This document shows, one piece after another, positions 32,456 through 35,056 of a DNA stretch of 35,056 nt. The notes under the pieces were generated by a model. The model made no database searches, was not told the DNA's origin, and worked only from the letters and a program-made list of their open reading frames with translations. Each line of letters starts with the position of its first letter. The first letter of the stretch is position 1. Position numbers and translations under genes: made by a program. The DNA comes from Mycobacterium helveticum (GTDB taxonomy: Bacteria; Actinomycetota; Actinomycetes; Mycobacteriales; Mycobacteriaceae), in NCBI RefSeq assembly GCF_007714205.1, contig NZ_VMQU01000052.1, positions 1 to 35,056 on the forward strand, given 5' to 3'.

Positions 32456-32544
32456 TGAGAAGCGGTTCTCGGGGAACGGCGGCCGTCACCGTTCCACCGC
32501 GCCACCCACCAGCTGACCGGACAACTCAAGATGAGGAGCTCGCC

Positions 32545-33078
32545 GTGACCACCGGGCTACCGTCGCAGACGCAGGTGATCGAGCTGCTCGGTGAGGAGTT
32601 CGCGCGCGCCGGCTACGAGATCGACGACGTGGTCATCGACACCCGGGCGCGCCCCCCGCGGATCACGGTGGTCGCCGACGGTGACACCGCGCTGGACCTC
32701 GACACGATCGCGGCCCTGTCGCGCTCGGCGGCGGCTTTGCTGGACGGCCTGGACCACCTCGGGGACCGCTACGTGCTCGAGGTCAGTTCACCCGGCGTCG
32801 ATCGGCCCCTGACCGAGGTCAAGCACTTTCGCCGCGCCCGCGGCCGCACAATCGAGGCCACGTTGTCCGACGGCTCCCGGCTCACCGGCCGGGTCGGCGA
32901 GACACGCGAGGACGCGGTCGCGCTGGTGCTGCGCGACGGCCGCGAACTGGCCGTTCGCGAGGTTCCCCTCACCGACATCGTGAAGGCCGTGGTGCAGGTG
33001 GAGTTCTCCCCGCCGAACCAGGCCGAGTTGGATCTGGCCCGCACGGATCAGGCCCGCAGGACGGAGGCCGGAACATGA
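32545..33078 (+). CDS. rimP: Ribosome maturation factor RimP
   Basis: 177 residues; needed for 30S ribosomal subunit assembly. The N-terminal alpha/beta domain has [15 protein letters not shown] and [20 protein letters not shown], the family hallmark, at about residues 75-95. The C-terminal SH3-like domain follows ([17 protein letters not shown]...[15 protein letters not shown]). The GTG at 32545 follows a GAGGAG ribosome binding site. Its stop overlaps nusA as ATGA. The rimP-nusA-ylxR-infB order is conserved across many bacteria. Confidence 0.96.
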   Translation: MTTGLPSQTQVIELLGEEFARAGYEIDDVVIDTRARPPRITVVADGDTALDLDTIAALSRSAAALLDGLDHLGDRYVLEVSSPGVDRPLTEVKHFRRARGRTIEATLSDGSRLTGRVGETREDAVALVLRDGRELAVREVPLTDIVKAVVQVEFSPPNQAELDLARTDQARRTEAGT

Positions 33079-34118
33079 ACATCGACATGGCGGCGCTGCA
33101 TGCCATCGAGGTGGATCGGGGCATCTCGGTCACCGAGCTGCTCGAAACGATCAAATCGGCGCTGCTCACCGCCTACCGGCACACCCAGGGCCACCAGAAC
33201 GACGCGCGCATCGAGATCGACCGCAAAACCGGTGTGGTGCGGGTGATGGCCCGCGAGACCGACGAGGACGGCAACGTCATCAGCGAGTGGGACGACACCC
33301 CGGAGGGTTTCGGCCGCATCGCTGCCACCACCGCACGGCAGGTCATGCTGCAGCGTTTCCGCGACGCCGAGAACGAACGCACCTTCGGCGAGTTCTCCAC
33401 CCACGAGGGCGAGATCGTCGCCGGGGTGATCCAGCGGGACACCCGGGCCAACGCCCGCGGCCTGGTGGTGGTCCGGATCGGCACCGAGGCCAAGGCCTCC
33501 GAGGGCGTGATCCCGTCCGCCGAGCAGGTCCCGGGGGAGAGTTACGAGCACGGCAACCGGGTGCGGTGCTACGTGGTCGGCGTGACCCGCGGGTCCCGCG
33601 AGCCGGTGATCACGCTGTCGCGGACCCACCCCAACCTGGTGCGCAAGCTGTTCTCGCTGGAGGTGCCCGAGATCGCCAACGGGTCGGTGGAGATCGTGGC
33701 GGTCGCCCGGGAGGCGGGCCATCGCTCCAAGATCGCGGTGCGGTCCACCGTTCCCGGCCTCAACGCCAAGGGCGCCTGCATCGGCCCGATGGGGCAGCGG
33801 GTCCGCAACGTGATGAGCGAGCTCTCCGGGGAGAAGATCGACATCATCGACTACGACGACGACCCGGCCCATTTCGTCGCCAACGCGTTGTCACCGGCGA
33901 AGGTCGTCTCGGTGTCGATCATCGACCAGGCCGCCCGCGCCGCCCGCGTGGTGGTGCCCGACTTCCAGCTGTCGCTGGCCATCGGCAAGGAGGGCCAGAA
34001 TGCCCGGCTGGCCGCGCGGCTCACCGGGTGGCGCATCGACATCCGCGGCGACTCGCCCGCGCACGCCGAGGACCAGCCCGACCACGGCGCCGGCCGCACG
34101 ATCGGGCAATCGGGCTAG
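33075..34118 (+). CDS. nusA: Transcription termination/antitermination factor NusA
   Basis: 347 residues, the short actinobacterial form without C-terminal acidic repeats. Domains in order are the N-terminal RNA-polymerase-binding domain (about 1-100, with [22 protein letters not shown] start), S1 (about 105-180), KH1 ([23 protein letters not shown]) and KH2 ([24 protein letters not shown]). It controls pausing, termination and rRNA antitermination. The ATG overlaps the rimP stop by 4 bases. Confidence 0.97.
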   Translation: MNIDMAALHAIEVDRGISVTELLETIKSALLTAYRHTQGHQNDARIEIDRKTGVVRVMARETDEDGNVISEWDDTPEGFGRIAATTARQVMLQRFRDAENERTFGEFSTHEGEIVAGVIQRDTRANARGLVVVRIGTEAKASEGVIPSAEQVPGESYEHGNRVRCYVVGVTRGSREPVITLSRTHPNLVRKLFSLEVPEIANGSVEIVAVAREAGHRSKIAVRSTVPGLNAKGACIGPMGQRVRNVMSELSGEKIDIIDYDDDPAHFVANALSPAKVVSVSIIDQAARAARVVVPDFQLSLAIGKEGQNARLAARLTGWRIDIRGDSPAHAEDQPDHGAGRTIGQSG

Positions 34119-34181
34119 CCCCGCCGGATGCGAAGGTCACGGTACGGCTGCGGGTGGTTCTGACCACCGGTTGGGTGACGC

Positions 34182-34187
34182 TAGACT
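34182..34187 (+). promoter_or_regulatory. Putative -10 box for the YlxR gene
   Basis: TAGACT (TANNNT) ends five bases before the GTG start at 34193, with no ribosome binding site, so an internal near-leaderless promoter is possible. The 74-bp gap after nusA otherwise shows nothing. Confidence 0.5.
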
Positions 34188-34192
34188 GAGCC

Positions 34193-34522
34193 GTGATCCA
34201 GCGCAAGCCTTCGGCTGTGGCGCACCGAAGCACCGATGGACCGGTGCGGACGTGCGTCGGCTGCCGAAAGCGAGAATTGGCCGTCGGCCTGCTTCGAGTG
34301 GTGGCCGTGTCCACGGGAAACGGTGCGTATGCCGTGACCGTTGACGCGGGCAGTGACCTGCCGGGGCGGGGTGCGTGGCTGCATCCCGAACCGCAGTGCA
34401 TCCACCAGGCGGTTCGGCGGCGAGCTTTCACCAGGGCGCTGCGGATCGCCGGTTCACCGGACACCACCGCGGTGGTCGAGTACGCCAATGCACTCGACTC
34501 GCCCGGCAAACAGAACGGGTAG
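34193..34522 (+). CDS. YlxR-family (DUF448) RNA-binding protein
   Basis: 109 residues, orthologue of Rv2840c. The family signature [11 protein letters not shown] is at residues 19-29, and [27 protein letters not shown] follows. YlxR proteins are small, basic nucleic-acid-binding proteins always found between nusA and infB; binding to RNase P RNA and regulatory roles have been proposed in other bacteria. A TAGACT box just upstream suggests its own promoter. Confidence 0.93.
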   Translation: MIQRKPSAVAHRSTDGPVRTCVGCRKRELAVGLLRVVAVSTGNGAYAVTVDAGSDLPGRGAWLHPEPQCIHQAVRRRAFTRALRIAGSPDTTAVVEYANALDSPGKQNG

Positions 34523-34551
34523 CAAGAACATGAGCACACCGTGAAGTCCCG

Positions 34552-34605
34552 ATGACCATGCGTCATAGCTAAACCCGAGGCGCCGGCCTACGACTGTCGC
34601 GCCTC
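34552..34605 (+). other. Hairpins in the infB leader
   Basis: Two inverted repeats lie in the 99-bp gap before infB: ATGAC (34552-34556) with GTCAT (34562-34566), and GAGGCGC (34577-34583) with GCGCCTC (34599-34605), a perfect 7-bp stem with a 15-base loop. The second ends 6 bases before the AGGAG ribosome binding site (34612-34616), so it could influence infB translation. Confidence 0.4.
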
Positions 34606-34621
34606 ATAGACAGGAGATGTA

Positions 34622-35056
34622 GTGGCAGGTAAGGCCCGCGTACACGAGTTGGCCAAGGAACTCGGTGTCACCAGCAAGGAAGTCCTCGCCCGGCTGAACG
34701 AACAGGGCGAATTCGTCAAATCCGCGTCGTCGACCGTGGAGGCGCCGGTTGCCCGGCGGCTGCGCGAGTCCTTCGGTGGTGGCAAGCCGGCCCCCGGCAA
34801 GGGGACGACCAAGGCTCCCGCCAAGGCCCCCGACAAATCGCTCGACCGGGCCCTCGACGAGGCGATCAGCAAGTCCGGCGGCAACGGCGAGGCCGCCGCG
34901 GCGCCCGCCAAGCCGCAGAGTCCCGCGGCCGCGCCGGCCCCGGCAGCGCAGGCTTCCCCGGCCCCGCCCGCCGCGGACCCGCTGCCGGCGCCGACGCCCG
35001 GCCGCCCGGCGGCCCCGGCGCCCAGGCCGGCGCCGCCGGCCCCGGGCCAGCAACCC
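34622..35056 (+). CDS. infB: Translation initiation factor IF-2, N-terminal part (cut by window end)
   Basis: First 145 codons of infB; the GTPase domains lie beyond the window. The N-terminal IF2-N domain reads [19 protein letters not shown] and [20 protein letters not shown] long Ala/Pro/Lys-rich low-complexity linker follows, usual for mycobacterial IF-2. The GTG at 34622 follows AGGAG five bases upstream. Last gene of the rimP-nusA-ylxR-infB operon. Confidence 0.95.
   Translation, partial: MAGKARVHELAKELGVTSKEVLARLNEQGEFVKSASSTVEAPVARRLRESFGGGKPAPGKGTTKAPAKAPDKSLDRALDEAISKSGGNGEAAAAPAKPQSPAAAPAPAAQASPAPPAADPLPAPTPGRPAAPAPRPAPPAPGQQP

Overview
The window is high-GC (about 70%) actinobacterial DNA and almost certainly comes from a Mycobacterium chromosome. 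Positions 17291-35056 follow, gene for gene, the order I know from M. tuberculosis Rv2856 to Rv2839c: nicT, mtr, Rv2854, mqo, Rv2851c, a Mg-chelatase-like gene, cobO, cobB, cysG, efpA, proS, Rv2844, Rv2843, rimP, nusA, Rv2840c and infB. Mycothione reductase, EfpA and leaderless GTG starts placed just after TANNNT -10 boxes also fit this genus. The species cannot be named from the window alone. A complete hydrogenase locus, which M. tuberculosis lacks, sits beside nicT. PE_PGRS48, which lies between mqo and Rv2854 in M. tuberculosis, is absent here.

Region 1 (79-16066, all minus strand) is a [NiFe]-hydrogenase locus. Reading with transcription, it starts with hypA and hypB. A 276-bp promoter gap follows, then the small and large subunits of a group 1h-type (Hhy-like) uptake hydrogenase. 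The small subunit has Cys25-Asp-Gly-Asp28 in place of the usual CxxC, the signature of the O2-insensitive enzymes that oxidise atmospheric H2. After these come a NifU/Rieske-like Fe-S protein, three proteins of unknown function, a 39-residue membrane peptide, the large-subunit endopeptidase, hypC, hypF, a SIS-HypC fusion, a GmhA-like SIS protein, hypE, a second hypC, hypD and a DUF6390-like gene. From the large subunit to the end the genes overlap by 4-13 bases or are at most 15 bases apart, so they read as one translationally coupled operon. No hypX is present.

Region 2 (16154-17955) supplies and senses nickel. A NicT permease (minus) and a Fur-family regulator (plus) diverge around a perfect 7-1-7 palindrome that contains TGCAA-N5-TTGCA, the form I recall for the Streptomyces nickel regulator Nur.

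Region 3 (17958-21968) holds mycothione reductase and an Rv2854-like hydrolase (minus), then malate:quinone oxidoreductase (plus) behind a strong inverted repeat.

Region 4 (22013-29398, plus) holds an acetyltransferase, a ChlI/ChlD-type chelatase, cobO, cobB and cysG (cobalamin and siroheme synthesis), then the efpA efflux pump.

Region 5 (29571-35056) holds proS (plus), a lipoprotein and a ferritin-like gene (minus), and the rimP-nusA-ylxR-infB translation/transcription operon, with infB cut by the window end.

A recurring oddity is short tandem repeats at gene junctions: 16-bp units at hypA/hypB and mqo/GNAT, 9-bp units at hhyS/hhyL, and a 37-bp direct repeat before cysG. The 16-bp units carry an NTGA stop/start overlap, so each copy can open an 11-codon reading frame that closes exactly two copies later. 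The least understood biology is the set of uncharacterised accessory proteins inside the hydrogenase operon.
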